From: Hirsutella rhossiliensis
Taxonomy: Eukaryota; Ascomycota; Sordariomycetes; Hypocreales; Ophiocordycipitaceae
DNA: 64,000 bases
Assembly: GCF_020360975.1 (NCBI RefSeq)
Contig: NW_025408678.1
Location: 992,001 to 1,056,000, forward strand
Direction: 5' to 3'
Shown here: positions 46,401 through 58,665 of the stretch, piece by piece
How positions within the stretch are numbered: position 1 is the stretch's first letter
How the letters are laid out: the number at the start of each line of letters is the position of its first letter
Position numbers and translations under genes: made by a program
The notes under the pieces: generated by a model
Databases searched by the model: none
What the model was told of the DNA's origin: nothing
What the model saw: the letters and a program-made list of their open reading frames with translations, nothing else

Positions 46401-48400
46401 CCGGCTATAAAGGGGTTCGTTTAGAAATTCGTCTCTTAGTCTTTCCTTAGCTATAGTATTTATATTCGACGGTCTTTAAGCCCCTTATTCGTACGCCTTA
46501 TTATAGGCCTAGCTTATATAAAGCTAGGGGGCCCGGGTAACTAAGTCGTACGTACTAAAGAAGGCCGTCTCCTTAGGCTACTAGAAGAGGGTCCTTTATA
46601 GTAGACCTATTCCTCCTAGTAGGGAAAGCTAACTTCTTAAGAGGTTCCTTCCTAAGAATAGGTTAGAATTTAAGAATAAATTAACCGAATTTTTCCTCGA
46701 TAAGCTTAATTGTCTAATTCTTCTAGACTAGCCTTATAGGCTTAGACGTTATATCCTAGAAGATTCCTTCCTCTTAAAGAAGGCGGAAGGAAATTAAGCT
46801 CGTTAAAAATCAAGGGTAAAATAATACCCTTTTTTACCGTAGAATTCGTATAGACCTATTAGGTAATTTTATCGTAAAATTCACCCTTCTATATCCCTCT
46901 ATCTATATAGTTAATTCCCCGGCAATAAGATATTCCCTTTATACCTTCTTAAAGGACCGGAATCGTAAGAGTATATTATAGATATCGAGGGAAGTACTAG
47001 AGTTAAGGATAGCTGATTTTTATAGGGGATAATCGGAGGGCTCTAACGGGTGGTCTTACTAGTCTATAGGGAAGATAAAGGCCGGATTTACTATACCAAC
47101 GATTTTTCCTTATATTTATAGCTCGAATAAGGGCAGCGGCGTTAGTTGCTATTTCTTAGTAACCTAAATCTCGTCTATCTTCTTTTATAATAAGGGGTCC
47201 TCCTTAAGAGACTATTATACTATTTCTTATAGCCTCTTTAAAGGGTTAACTCCTTTAGGTCGGTTTTCCTCGAAGACTTACTAGTAGTCTTCTAGCTACT
47301 AGGGCTTTTTATATACTTAGTAGGTAGGTCGATTCCTCCTCGTACGTTATCTCTTTAAGGAATCCTTATCTTAGTCTAGAAGGTCTACTTAAAAACCCCT
47401 CTTTTTTACCCCTTATTACTAATATTAACGAGGTTCGATTTTAACTAGTTCCTTAATTTTTCGACTAACGGACTAAAAGGTCTATTAGGGGACTAGTTAG
47501 GCCGGTCTAACTAATAGGACCGGGGCTAGGCCCGGAGTAAGATATAGAGCTAGGTCCGGGGCCGCAGCTATAGATAACGACAGTATTAAGGCTCTCGAGG
47601 GAGAAGGAGCTAAAGGAGCAACAGCTATAGTAGTAGCAGCGGGAGCCGTAGTAATAGGGGCTATAGCAGCTATAGGGGCAGTAGGTCGAGCCGTCTAGGT
47701 TAAGTGCTAGCTATAAAGGAATAAGACTACTTACTATTATACTCTAGCAGCCTCTTTATTTAGTTCCCGGCTAGCCTCTCGAAAGATAGTTAAGTAACTA
47801 TTACTAATAGGCTTTATTAGTAGAGATATATCCTATAGCTACTAGCTAGAAAGAGCTTCTATAAGGAAGTATTAGTTAGCTTCCTTAAGGATTTCTTCCT
47901 ACTTAGCTAGCTATAAAGAAGCTAGTAGGTTCCTAGTAGAAAAGGCTCCTAAGTAGGCCGTATAGGTCTTCCTAATACGGTTAGTTATATAGCCCCTTAA
48001 GGGAGCTATCGAGGTCTCGAGCTTTAAAAGCTACTACTTAGGAGTCTCTTCCTCTTAAAGAGTAATTAGCTTTACGGTACTAATAGATTCTATTATCGCC
48101 GTGCGTATAGTAGTTAGTAGCTTTATCTCGTAAAGGTATTTCTTATAGTAACTCTTATAGTTACCTAAGGTAGTAGAAAAAGCTCTTTACTATACGGAGG
48201 TTAGCTTAGAGAAGAGGGAAGCTCCCTCTATAAATTCCGTTACTCTAGAACGAAGAGGGGGCTTAAGAGGGTCCTACTTATTAAAGAAGACTAAATTATA
48301 GATAGTTTTATCTATACGAGCCTATAGCTCCTTTACCTACTTATCCTAATCTTAGGGCTTTATAAGAATCGTCCTATAAATTATAAGGACGGTAAAGGAG
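43430..48400 (-). pseudogene. K3 gag-pol remnant (copia type)
   Basis: This is the reverse complement of the K1 gag-pol arrangement. Gag and the Pro/Ala-rich linker lie at 48350-47500. The protease site near 47000 reads L-N-S-S as in K1. Integrase is at about 46550-45900, and RT at about 44990-44400 has the palm box Y-I-D-N at 44548-44559. RNase H ends with the stop at 43430-43432. Stops are RIP-type, and there are a few single-base length changes relative to K1. The shared loss of the protease Asp in K1 and K3 but not K2 is explained by independent RIP at the same hot site or by copying from a mutated source. Confidence 0.85.
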
Positions 48401-48539
48401 TTGTTTTTCGATATTATTATAAGGAAGGGTAGAAAAGTCAGGTAAAAATTAGCTTTTCTAGTAAGAGGGGTAAAAGGGAGCTACGAGGGATATAAGAAAG
48501 GTGCCTTTTATAGTAGCCGGAAGGTATAGGAATTCTATT

Positions 48540-48556
48540 CCTCCTAGGCTTATAAC
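48540..48556 (-). other. Primer-binding site of K3 (half-tRNA type)
   Basis: On the minus strand GTTATAAGCCTAGG follows the LTR directly, the same site as in K1 and K2 with one further RIP-type change. Confidence 0.75.
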
Positions 48557-49033
48557 TCTCGCGAAGAGAGATATAAGAAGTATATATAAAATATATAAAG
48601 GTAAAAGTAAAAGTAAGGGGTTAGATAGGTAGGGTAGAGATATTTAATTCTTATAGGAGTAGTAATTATAATAGGGGAGTAATTATTATATTACTTTAAT
48701 TATCTTTCTTTCCTCTATCTAACGCCCCTCTTTATACCCGTTTAGTATCTTAATTAATAAAGAAGATCCTACTTAAAGAAGCTACTAATATCCTTTAACT
48801 ACTAAGCTTTTTACTAGTTTTTCCCCTCCTTTCTAGCTGTTGCCGGTATATCCGTCTTATCTCTCGCTACCTTTATATAAAGCTATCGCTACTTTTGCTT
48901 CCCCTTATACCCTTACCCTCTTCTTTATACTTCTTTTTAGCTCCTTTTTTAAAACCTAATTTTTTAGCTTCCTAGGTCCCTTATACTAAGAGATATCTCT
49001 AAGAACTACGAAATTAGGCTACGCTTCGCGATA
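48557..49033 (-). repeat. 5' LTR of K3 (477 bp)
   Basis: On the minus strand it begins TATCGCGAAGCGTAGCC and ends CTCTTCGCGAGA. Confidence 0.88.
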
Positions 49034-49038
49034 ATTAA

Positions 49039-52000
49039 AGTAAATCCTACTTATAAGGTAGCTAGGTATAGTCGCGGTTATAACTTCCTAGGGTCTTTTA
49101 GTCGTAAAGTATTAGTATTCTTTATAAGAAGAGATTATACTATAAATATCGTTTTAAAAGCTAGCCTATTAATACCTTTTCTTAATAAATATATATATAA
49201 CTTATTATCCTTTATATCCTATTTACGTATAGTACTTTATAATAATCCTTTTTTATTTTTTAGGTCGTCTATAACTAGTATAGGTCCCCTTCCTTCCTTC
49301 TTAAGGAGTCGCTAAAGCTTTTAATATTTAGCGTATAAATTTAAACTCTTTAAACGTCGCTTCTTATAGTCTTATTTAAAAAGGCCCCCCGGCCGTTTTA
49401 AAGTTTAAAGGAAGTCTATAATTATCCTCGATTCCTTTAAGTAGTCCCCTTATAGCTTAGTCCCTTATACTACGTTTAAGTAAAAGTCTATAAATTCTTT
49501 AATATCGCCTTTTATTTCCCTATTTAATACGTTAAAAGGTCCTTTAAGCTTTCTTAAGAGTCCGTCGGCTATACTATTTTTCTTACCTTCGACGTATTAT
49601 ATAGTAAAGTTAAAGAGGAAAATACAGCTTATTTAGTAAGTTATTATAGCTCTAAGAACGTCTTTAAGGGTACCTTTTAGTTAATTAACTAAGACCTATA
49701 TATTAGTTTCTAAGATAAAATATACGCTATATAAGTATATTCTTAGTCTCCTAAGCGCACTTAATATAGCCTTATACTCCCTCTTTATTATATTATTTTT
49801 AGTTTCTACTAATAACTACGTTTTACTTTTAAACCTTATAGGGCGCCTCTTTCTATCGATAATTTATATTAAGACTGCCCCCTAGCTAAGTAGACTAGTA
49901 TTATATATTAGAATAATATCTCCTCTTCCTAGGCTAACGTTAAGGGATACTAAAAAGACTAGATTAATAATAGCTTCCTTAAAGGTAACTATTACTTTTA
50001 CTTATTTATCTCTTTATTCTTAATAGACTTCTTTCTTTAATAGGTTTATAAGGGGTTTTACTAAGATAGCGAACTATTTAATCTAGATTCGATAGTATCT
50101 TATAATACTAAGGAAAGCTTTTATATATATTATATTAAGGCATCTTATCTATTCCTTAATTTTAATAACTTTAGCTTTTATAAGGCACCTTCTATTTATT
50201 TTATAAATATAACTAATAACTTTAGTTACTTACTAATAGAATTTCGATTTAGCCCTTATAATTATATAATTAAAGAGTTTAACGTTACCTAAGACTTTAT
50301 TAAGGTTAATAAGGTATTTAAAGATAAATCTCCTTACTCTTAGCGCTATCTCTTTATTATTATACGTTATATTAGGCCCCTTAATACTTATATTATCGAG
50401 GAAATTCCTATAGATATTTAGTATAAGGTCTTATAAGATTCTTTATATTATCCTTATAAACTAGCCGACTAAGTTTATAGCCTATTAAGGGAGTATATAT
50501 ATATATAAGAGGCTAATAAGTATTATAAATATCGTTAAGTTATAGCTTTTAATATTAAAAGGGATTTAATTATAGCCTAAAAAAAGGTCTAGGAGAGAAA
50601 GGATCTTATATATTAAAAAGTAGTCGCTAAACCTATTTATATTTAGTAGTATATTTATATATCTTATTATAACGGTATTTATATATATAGCGGAATTAAT
50701 TAAGCGTAGTCCTTTATCTTTCTTTACTACTAGGAAAAAAGGGTTCTTATAAGGCTTATGCCTTTCTTTAAGGACTCTTATTTTTAGTTTAATTTTAAGG
50801 ATATCGATAACTTTCTACTCTATTACTTTTAAGATTAAGATTAAGGCTACTTACTATACCTTATATTTTATTATATTAATAACCTATAAAGGGGCTATAG
50901 CTAGGTTAACTTTATCTCTTTTTATAAAGTCCTAAGATAATACTACTTCTTTATTAAATAGAATACTATTAAAGATCCGGATTTCTACCTTTATAAGAAA
51001 GCCCTTAAATTATTTATAGATTACTTTAAGTCTTTCTTATATTAGCTACTTTCCTTTCTATATACTTAAGAATTTTCCTATTAAGTATTCTAAGTAGGGT
51101 CTAAGCTATATCTTATCTTTAACGGTATTTTATTTAGTCTTCTTTTAGTTAAGGTCCCCTTTTAGCGTCGAGCTATTTAATAGAGTATCGTTAATAGGGT
51201 TAATCTTATTTACTTTTCTTTTAAAGAGAGTATTAACTCTTAGATTATATAATCTAATAAGTCGTTTCCTCCTTATCTTAACTTTAACCTTTTAGATCTT
51301 TCTAAACTTCTTTCTAGCTCTAATAATATTTTTCTTAAATTCTCTTATAGCCTCTATAACTATAACTTTAATACTCTCTTTTACTATTTTAGATCTAATA
51401 GTAAGAATCGCCTTATCTCTTTCGTTTATAATTAATTACTATTATACTAGTACTATTAAGGGCTCGTTTATACTAGTATAGGCTAGGTTAAGGACTTAGT
51501 TACCGCCCCTTTTATAACTAAGGATCTTACTTCTTAGTAAGAGAATCTTAGCTATTAAGGTATCTATAAAGGGTTCTCTTTATAATTATTAAGTAGCTCT
51601 TAGGTTATCTTTTTTAACTTTTATTACTAAAGCCTAAAAAAAGTTTCTTAGGAGCTAGGTAGCTATTTCCTATATAGTCTACTTTAGATTTAGTCTTTTA
51701 TATATATCTTTATTAACTATTAAGGTCGTAGTCTAAAAGGAATTTACTATATTAACCTTATCTAAAAAGCTCTTATTTAATAGCTCCTACCGCTAGTATA
51801 ACTACCTAAATAGTACCGATTTAATATTTAACTTATATATCGCTGTTCCTTAAGGTATAATTAAATAATATACGCGCGGCTCTAATAAATAATATACTTA
51901 GGATAAAAGAGACTAAGACCCTATCTAGCGTAATATAAAGATATATTAGTATCTATACTATACTTAGATAGAGATTAGTTTTTACCTCCCTAACTATATC

Positions 52001-54900
52001 TATAAGGGACTTAGTATACGCCGTCGTTAATACTCTTATTAATAGGATTTTAAGCCTATATATATTTATATATCTTTTAATAATAAAGTTTCCTTTAAAC
52101 TTAGTATTAATTAAGGCGCTTAGAACTTTAGCTTTCTAGCTACTAAGCTATACTTAAATATAAGGTAGGTCTTATATATACTTATATAAGCGGAAAGGTA
52201 TAAGGACCGTATTTATTTATATTATAAGAATCGCTATAAGGTCTTTTAAAGTTATCTCTTAGTATCTTATTAAGAGTACTACTTTCTATATAATAAATTC
52301 GTCTTTCTTTAGTTTTATTACCTCTTAAGTTTATTAATTAAATAGTCCTTAAGCTAGTTATATTATACTAATTATATTAGTTATAAACCTAACTTCCTTT
52401 AGTACTTATTAGACTTTAAGGCACTTATAATCTAATTCTTTAATAAGTAAGGTAAGTAAGCTTAATCGGTTCGACCTAGTATTCTTTGTCCTATTCTTTA
52501 ACTTATACTAAAGCTACTATAAGTTTTCCTTATAGATATTTAAGGAGGAGTAAACTACTCTTTATATTATCTTTAGCTACTTTTATAACTATTATTATAG
52601 CTCTATAAGGTCTTATATTACTCTTTATATTCTCTAAGGTCTAGAATTTAGTATTTTCTATACCTTAAGCTATATCTATATATTTTATATTAAGTCTCTA
52701 ACTTAGTTAGGAAATAATATTAATTAAGTAATTTAAAGGGATTAGGATTCTTTTATATATAATTTCTCTAACGATTTTATTTATAAGTCTATTAAACCTT
52801 TTATTTAGATCTACCTTATATCTATAATATATAAGGATAATCTTTAAGCTAGTTTTTACTATTCTTATTATCTTAATTTCCTTTATATCCTCTTTAACTT
52901 TTTATCTTTTTCCCTTATAAGTATTAATCCCTATCGTAGTTATATAGATTATTTAATTATATATATCGCTTTATTATATATTATCTATAATTATAATAAC
53001 TAATATCCTTCTTACTTCTTTTCTTATATCGCTTACTTTTAGATTCCTTAGCTTTTACTTATATAGGCTTTTATATCTCTAAAACTAGTCTAAGAAACTA
53101 GATTCTCTTTTCCTAATAGCTTAATTTAGGTATAATAGTATAACTATAGCTTTAACCTATTTTATAAGTAGTAATATAAAGAAGTCTAGCTATATATTTA
53201 CTTAGTATATAATAAGCCTTTAAATATATATTCTTATTTAAGAAAACCTATTAGTAAGTACTAAGGGAATTATACTTTTATTATCTTTTCTTTTAAAGTA
53301 AAGAGTCCTATTTACTACTTTATATATTATAAATCTAACCTTATAGCCCTAAGAGTATACCTTATACTTATTAAGGTAGTATCTCTCTTTACTATAATAA
53401 AAGTATCTCTTAGGCTAGTTAAAAGTATTAACCTAAAACTATATATAATAATTAAATAGGTAGTAAAATCTAATAGTATTTATACTACCTCTTTATTTAT
53501 AACTTAAAGAGTAGCTTTTACTACTAACGCGTTTTTATTCCTTATTAAGCTAGTTAAATATCTACTCTTACTAGCGAGTAAGGTTAATCTTTATATTTTT
53601 AAAGGCTTTTATTAGGTCTAAGATCTCCTTTATAGGCTATCTAAGTTTCTTATTTATTTTCTTTAACTTTATAGGAAGTTTTTCTTTACCCTTATTAGAT
53701 TTAGCTTCCTTTATTACTTTATTAATTTCCCTAAAGAGCTAGTCTTTCTTTAGGTTCTTAAGCTTTTAATTATAGACTTTAGATACTATATCTTATCGCT
53801 TAACGTCCTAGTAAGGTACTAAGTAGTTATTAATTATATAGATAAGGCTTTTATATAAGAGTTTTAAGATAACTTTAGATCTTTTCCTATTTCTCTCTAT
53901 AACGTTAATAATAAGCTCCTTTAGTATTATATAGTAGATAAAGTATAACTAAACTATAGATTCTTCCTAGCTATTAGGTTATACCTTATACTATAAGTAT
54001 AAGTAGAGACTAAGCTATTTTATAACTTCTATAATAGTCTTAGGCTTTTTAGTATTATAATAGTCTAAGCGGTTATTAGTAGTTTCTAGTTATTTAATAT
54101 TATATATATAGTAGTATTAAAGGAGTCTCTTTTTTACTTCTTTTTAAGTAAGTCTATCTATAAGAATTTTAATAGTAAGGGCTTATATAAAGGAGATATA
54201 AACTTTAAGCTAGTCTATTTTATCCTTATTATAGATATAGTTAATATATATCTCCTATTTAAACTTTTTAAGGAATTTAGTTATATTTTTACTATTAAAT
54301 TTATTAATAAGTAGGAGTTATAATTAGCGGAGTCTTCTTATAAGGTTATCTTAGCTTTTAGTAAGTATATTTCTAAGTCTATTAGTAATCTTATTAATAT
54401 CTACCTTAATTTTCTTTATATCGCTAATAGTAAGATTAGGTAATCCCTCTTAATAGCTAGCGTTTCTAGATATAGTATACTTATCGATTATAAGGTTATA
54501 AAATTTAAAGTTAGAGTTTTCGGAGTTAAAGGATATCTTATTATAACTATCTTATTACTTACTTTCTTATTTATTAATAGGAGGTAAGCGTTCTTTATAA
54601 GCTACTATATAAAGGAGAGCTAAGGTTAAGGTTATTAATATATCCCTTATTAATACCTATATTAGTATTATTAGTATATATATAAGTAAGAGGTCTTAAT
54701 AAGGTTTTAAAATAGTCTAAATTACGCTATTATTATTATTTATATCTTTTAAAGTATTATATAAGGATCGTAGTTTCTTAACTAAGTCGCTAGTATTAAG
54801 GGTTATAGGGCTAATAATAAAAGCTTAGGGTTTTTTAGTATTAGCTTATTACTTTTCCTTTACTATTAGTAAAGGCATTATTTAATTATTTATTTCTTAG
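49039..54900 (-). pseudogene. Element E gag-pol remnant
   Basis: Read leftward, a capsid-like stretch near 54340-54200 has the fungal gypsy form F-x-x-K-N-I-T-K-F-L-K-K-F. RT is at about 50760-50300: K-N-P-F-F-L-V-V-K-K-D-K-G-L-R-L-I-N, then L-S-L-L-D-L-F, then F-L-D-N-I-S-I-K-G-P at 50392-50403 and leftward. RNase H follows at about 49980-49560, with E-G-K-K-N-S-I-A-D-G-L-L-R closing it. The next ~500 bases should be the integrase zinc finger, but I could not align it. No CCHC knuckle could be placed with confidence. Stops are TAA/TAG at likely Gln/Trp positions. Some frame changes must be assumed, so limits are rough. Confidence 0.6.
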
Positions 54901-55300
54901 TAAGTCTATTACTTTATTAGGTCCCTAACTCTAGCTATTAAAGTAGTTACTACTTTAATTATTAAATCCTTAGATTTTATTTTTTCTAAATAGTACTATC
55001 GTCCTCTAAGTATTCTTAGCTTTATAAAGCTACTTATTACTATATAAATAAAACGGAATAATAAGTTTACGCCTTAAAGACTAGTTTTAATAAAGATAAG
55101 GGTATATACTTAAAGTATATATAGTATATAGCTAAGGATTAATAAAGTAATTAACTGCTTAATTATCTAATTATCGGTTCTATATATAGCTCTAAGGGCC
55201 TTAAGTTATAAATATAAGTCTTAGAGATTTCTTTACTCTATACCTCTTTATCTTTACTAGAGTTATATAACTAGCGGCCTTTACTTTAAAGGGGAAAAAT
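49039..55300 (-). mobile_element. Ty3/gypsy element E (boundaries uncertain)
   Basis: A minus-strand gag-pol remnant lies between K3 and the C3/C2 block. It is distinct from A, B and C: its RT palm box is F-L-D-N and its RNase H is of a different type. I could not find its LTRs. The 5' LTR may lie in 55080-55900; the 3' end is lost at, or displaced by, K3. The similarity break to C3 near 55905 is the right limit. RIP is severe. Confidence 0.6.
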
Positions 55301-55904
55301 AAAAATTTAAATTAACTATAATTAAGAAAGATATTTAATTAAATAATTAAGGTCTTTATAACGCCTTTAAGTATACTTAAAAGTAAGTTAGAAGGGGAGT
55401 GCTAAGGGTCTTATCCCTTTAACGGGCTAATATCTATAGGGGTATAATCTTACCTATTAAGGTATATATATAGAAAAGGGAAGAATAAGGTAGAATAAGT
55501 ATATAAGAGGGCGGTATATAAAGGGATAGGGTAAGCGTAAGGTAGAATAAAGCGACCGCGCGCGCTAAGGAAAAAGGGGATAGTAATAATAAAAAGGCAG
55601 TAAAAAAAGAATAAGAGTATTACTAATAAGAAGGGGAGAGTAAAAGTAGTATTATAGGCTATGCCTATAAAAGTCTAAAGTTATACTATAGCGACTATAC
55701 TAAAATTAAGCTAAAGTAGACCTATATATAATTAAAGCTTAACTTAAACTTAGGCCGAATAGCACTTAAATATAGGTCGAGCTAAGGACTAAGGAAGATA
55801 AATAACTATCGCGATTAAGATAGAGTTTTCCTCCTTTCTCCTTAGCTTTAAATAAATAAATATTTAGCTTTATACTACTATACTAAGTATATACTAGCCC
55901 TTAA
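55301..55904. other. Unassigned stretch between E and C3
   Basis: This is RIP-mutated sequence with a GC-rich spot (GCGACCGCGCGCGC at about 55551-55564). It may include the E 5' LTR, but no second copy is available to define it. I see no gene. Confidence 0.4.
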
Positions 55905-58649
55905 TACTAAAGAAATAAAAGATAAGATCTTATTTATTCTTAATATAATAAAAGTAGAACCTATAAGACTAAGTAGTTCGCTTAGAATACTAAGGAACTA
56001 GCTAACTATAAGAGCAGCGCTATAAACCGAAATATCGGATCTAATAAAGCCGTCTTAGTTTATATACGCTTAGATATCTATCTTTAAAACTAAAGGCCTA
56101 GACTAACTATTAAACGTATATATAGACTTTAGTATAGCTTGCTTTATAATTAAAAAAGACTAGCTTAACTACTTTAATAAGGTAACCCTTAATATAACTT
56201 AGTAGGTCCTACTATCTAGTATAAGGAAAAGCTAAACTAAGGGTTAAGCGACCTTAATAATTAATATCCTAGGGAAATAAGGAACTACTTAGGTAGTCTA
56301 GACCCTATTTATAGGATTATTACTTAGATAAGATTTCTTAGTACTAAATAAAGTTAATATCCTAAACTCTAAGAGAATAATATCTATTAGCTTATATAGT
56401 AACCTAATAATTATAGCTCGCTTAACTTAATAGGGCTATATAATCTATTATTAGGTTATATACTAAGCTAACGTCGACGTCTATATATATAGGATAGAAC
56501 GCTTACCGGTATAAATTAAGGCCGTACTAAGTAATCGTAACTTAGTATTTTTTCTTAGAGACTTATTATTAGCTTATAACTTAATCTAAGGTATAACTCT
56601 AGTTATAATAGTTAATACTACCGCTCGCTATATTTAATTTAAGAAAGGATAGTACTTATAAATACTAATAAACCTTAGCGACGAAATATAGTTTTTATAG
56701 ATCGACCTACCTAAGGAAACCCTAGCTAAAGTAACTCTAACTAAAGAGCTAGCTATATAAAAGACTATAGAATATAGCGAACTATACTAAGATACTAACT
56801 TATTAAAAGAAACCTTAGAGGAAGGGAGCCCTAAGTCTATTAAAAGGGAACTCCTTTTATAGATATATAAATAGACTTTAAACTATAAGATTAGGATTTT
56901 ATAAGACTATAGTATCTTATAGATAACTACTTTAAAGGATATTAAAATCTATAATTAGGACCCTAAATTTATAGAAAAGATTTAATATATAGTCGCCTCC
57001 TTCTTAATACTATAAAAAAACTAAAGTACTATTAAGGTCTACCTAAACTACTATATATATATTCCGCTAGTAAAAAATTAGTACTTATAAAAACTAGCTC
57101 TTAGGGCTTACCTACTTAGCTAAAAAGATAAGGCGCTAATTAACTAAACTTATAAGGACCTATACTAAAAGGGGTATATAAAATAAGCTATAAAGGTAAC
57201 TTTATTTATATACCTTATATTTATAGTTTAAAGAACTATATATAGTAATAAAAAAGGCTAAATAGTAATAGACCTATACGCTCTTAATAGCGTAGCTATC
57301 TTAAACGCTTACCTAATACTACTTTAAGGAGATATAATCTAAAAGCTATAAGGGAAACGCTTTATTTTTACTATAAACGCTTAGTCTTTTTTTTATTAGT
57401 TCCTTATCTATAAAAAGTATTAAGAAAGGTTTATAGTAATTAGCTATAAAAGCTTAGAACGACTAATAGTAGCCCTAATAAGATATAAGAACTTACTTAT
57501 ATATATCTAATAATTTATAGACTAAATCCTCTAAGAATATATAAAATATTCTTTTAAGTATATTTGTCGCGAAGCGTGGCCTGATTTCGCAGTTCTCGGA
57601 GATATCCCTTAGCACGAGGGACCTAGGAAGCTAAAAAACAGGTTTTAAGGAAGGAGCTAAAAGGAGGTGCAGAGAGGATGGTAGGGGTATAAGGGGAAGC
57701 AGAAGTAGCGATAGCTTCCTATAGAGGTAGCGAGAGATAAGACGGATATGCCGGCAACGGCTAGAAAAGAGGGGAAAAACCGGCAAAAAGCTCGGTAGTT
57801 AAAAGGACATTAGTAGCTTCTTTAAGCAGGATCTTCTTTATTAATTAAGATGCTAGACGGGTATAAAGAGGGGCGTTGGATAGAGGAAAGAAGGACAATT
57901 AAGGCAATATAACAATCACTCCCTTACCGCAATTGCTGCTCCCGCAAGAATTAAATCTCTCTGCCCTGCCTATCTAACCCCTTACTTTTAATTTTACCTT
58001 TGTATATTTTTATATACTTCTTATATCTCTCTTCGCGAGAATATTAACGATATTATAATATACTTAGATATAAAAAACAACTATATTTATTACCTTTAAG
58101 CTATCTTTTAACTCTTTATAGACTATAACCTAGCCTTAGCTAAATCGAAATTATTTCTAAGCTACTTATTTATAAAACTATTAAGATTTTAAGTTAATAG
58201 TATTAGCTTAGTAAATACTAAAGAATAAGTATAGGTATTATAAGATATAGAGTTTCTAAATACCTTATAGGTACTAGAAAAGTAGCTCGGCTTAGTTAAC
58301 TAGCTATAGTACTTAGTAGCTTACTTCTTATAAAGAGTAAAGGCGCTTTAAGTTTAAAAAATAATAATACTTAAGAAAGCGCGGGATAGTTAAGCGCTAC
58401 TTAAAGGATTAGTAACGAGTAAATATACCTTTAAGGTAGTATACTAACTATCCTTAGTAAAAGAATAGGCCTTTTAAGATATTATAAACGCTCTTATAAA
58501 ACTAATATAGCTATACTATTTTAACTTAAAATAGCTATTATTCCTATAAATCGACGCTAGCTATAAGCTAGGCTTTATAGTAGTAGCCTTCTTCTTAATA
58601 CTAAGGGTAAACTAGAACCTAGGAAGAACCCTGCCTTAAATAAGTATCT
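55905..58649 (+). mobile_element. Element C, fragment C3 (protease to RNase H)
   Basis: Plus-strand similarity to C1 13295-15590 begins abruptly near 55905 and ends at 58649. It is interrupted by a solo K LTR at 57565-58040 and then by a K LTR stub. It contains the protease region, RT and the start of RNase H. It is far more RIP-mutated than C1, with almost every CA/TG gone, so it is an older copy. It lacks gag, integrase, ORF3 and LTRs within the window. Confidence 0.85.
55905..58649 (+). pseudogene. C3 pol fragment
   Basis: The protease region aligns with C1 13350-13800, but the D-S-G is changed: the Gly codon reads AGT or Ser near 56130 and one block is deleted near 56285. RT is recognisable from 57060 to 58200. 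The catalytic box is split: Tyr-Ile at 57559-57564, then the solo LTR, then Asn-Asp at 58046-58051. Here RIP changed the first Asp of the pair instead of the second, because the preceding Ile codon ends in T. RNase H begins near 58540 (I-D-A-S-Y-K-L-G). Non-functional. Confidence 0.78.
57565..58040 (+). repeat. Solo LTR of element K (476 bp) with TSD ATATT
   Basis: It begins TGTCGCGAAGCGTGGCCTGA and ends CTCTTCGCGAGA, with perfect ATATT on both sides (57560-57564 and 58041-58045). No internal K sequence is left, so recombination between two LTRs removed it. It retains many CA/TG sites, in sharp contrast to the surrounding C3 sequence. Confidence 0.94.
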
Positions 58650-58665
58650 TATCGCGAAGTATAGC
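58650..58665 (+). repeat. 16-bp stub of a K LTR start
   Basis: TATCGCGAAGTATAGC equals the first 16 bases of the K LTR (TGTCGCGAAGCGTGGC) after three RIP changes. It lies exactly where C3 similarity ends, and the C2 LTR begins right after it. The rest of this LTR should lie beyond the far end of C2, outside the window. Confidence 0.75.

Larger units (their letters stand above)
42744..49033 (-). mobile_element. Ty1/copia element K, copy K3 (6290 bp)
   Basis: This minus-strand element has LTRs at 48557-49033 (5') and 42744-43227 (3'), with gag-pol readable from right to left in copia order. The flanking pentamers are ATTTA on the left and ATTAA on the right, which do not match perfectly. Together with the failure of the E integrase to continue on the left side, this suggests the two ends may come from different insertions joined by recombination. 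Internal sequence is more heavily mutated than K1. Confidence 0.9.
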
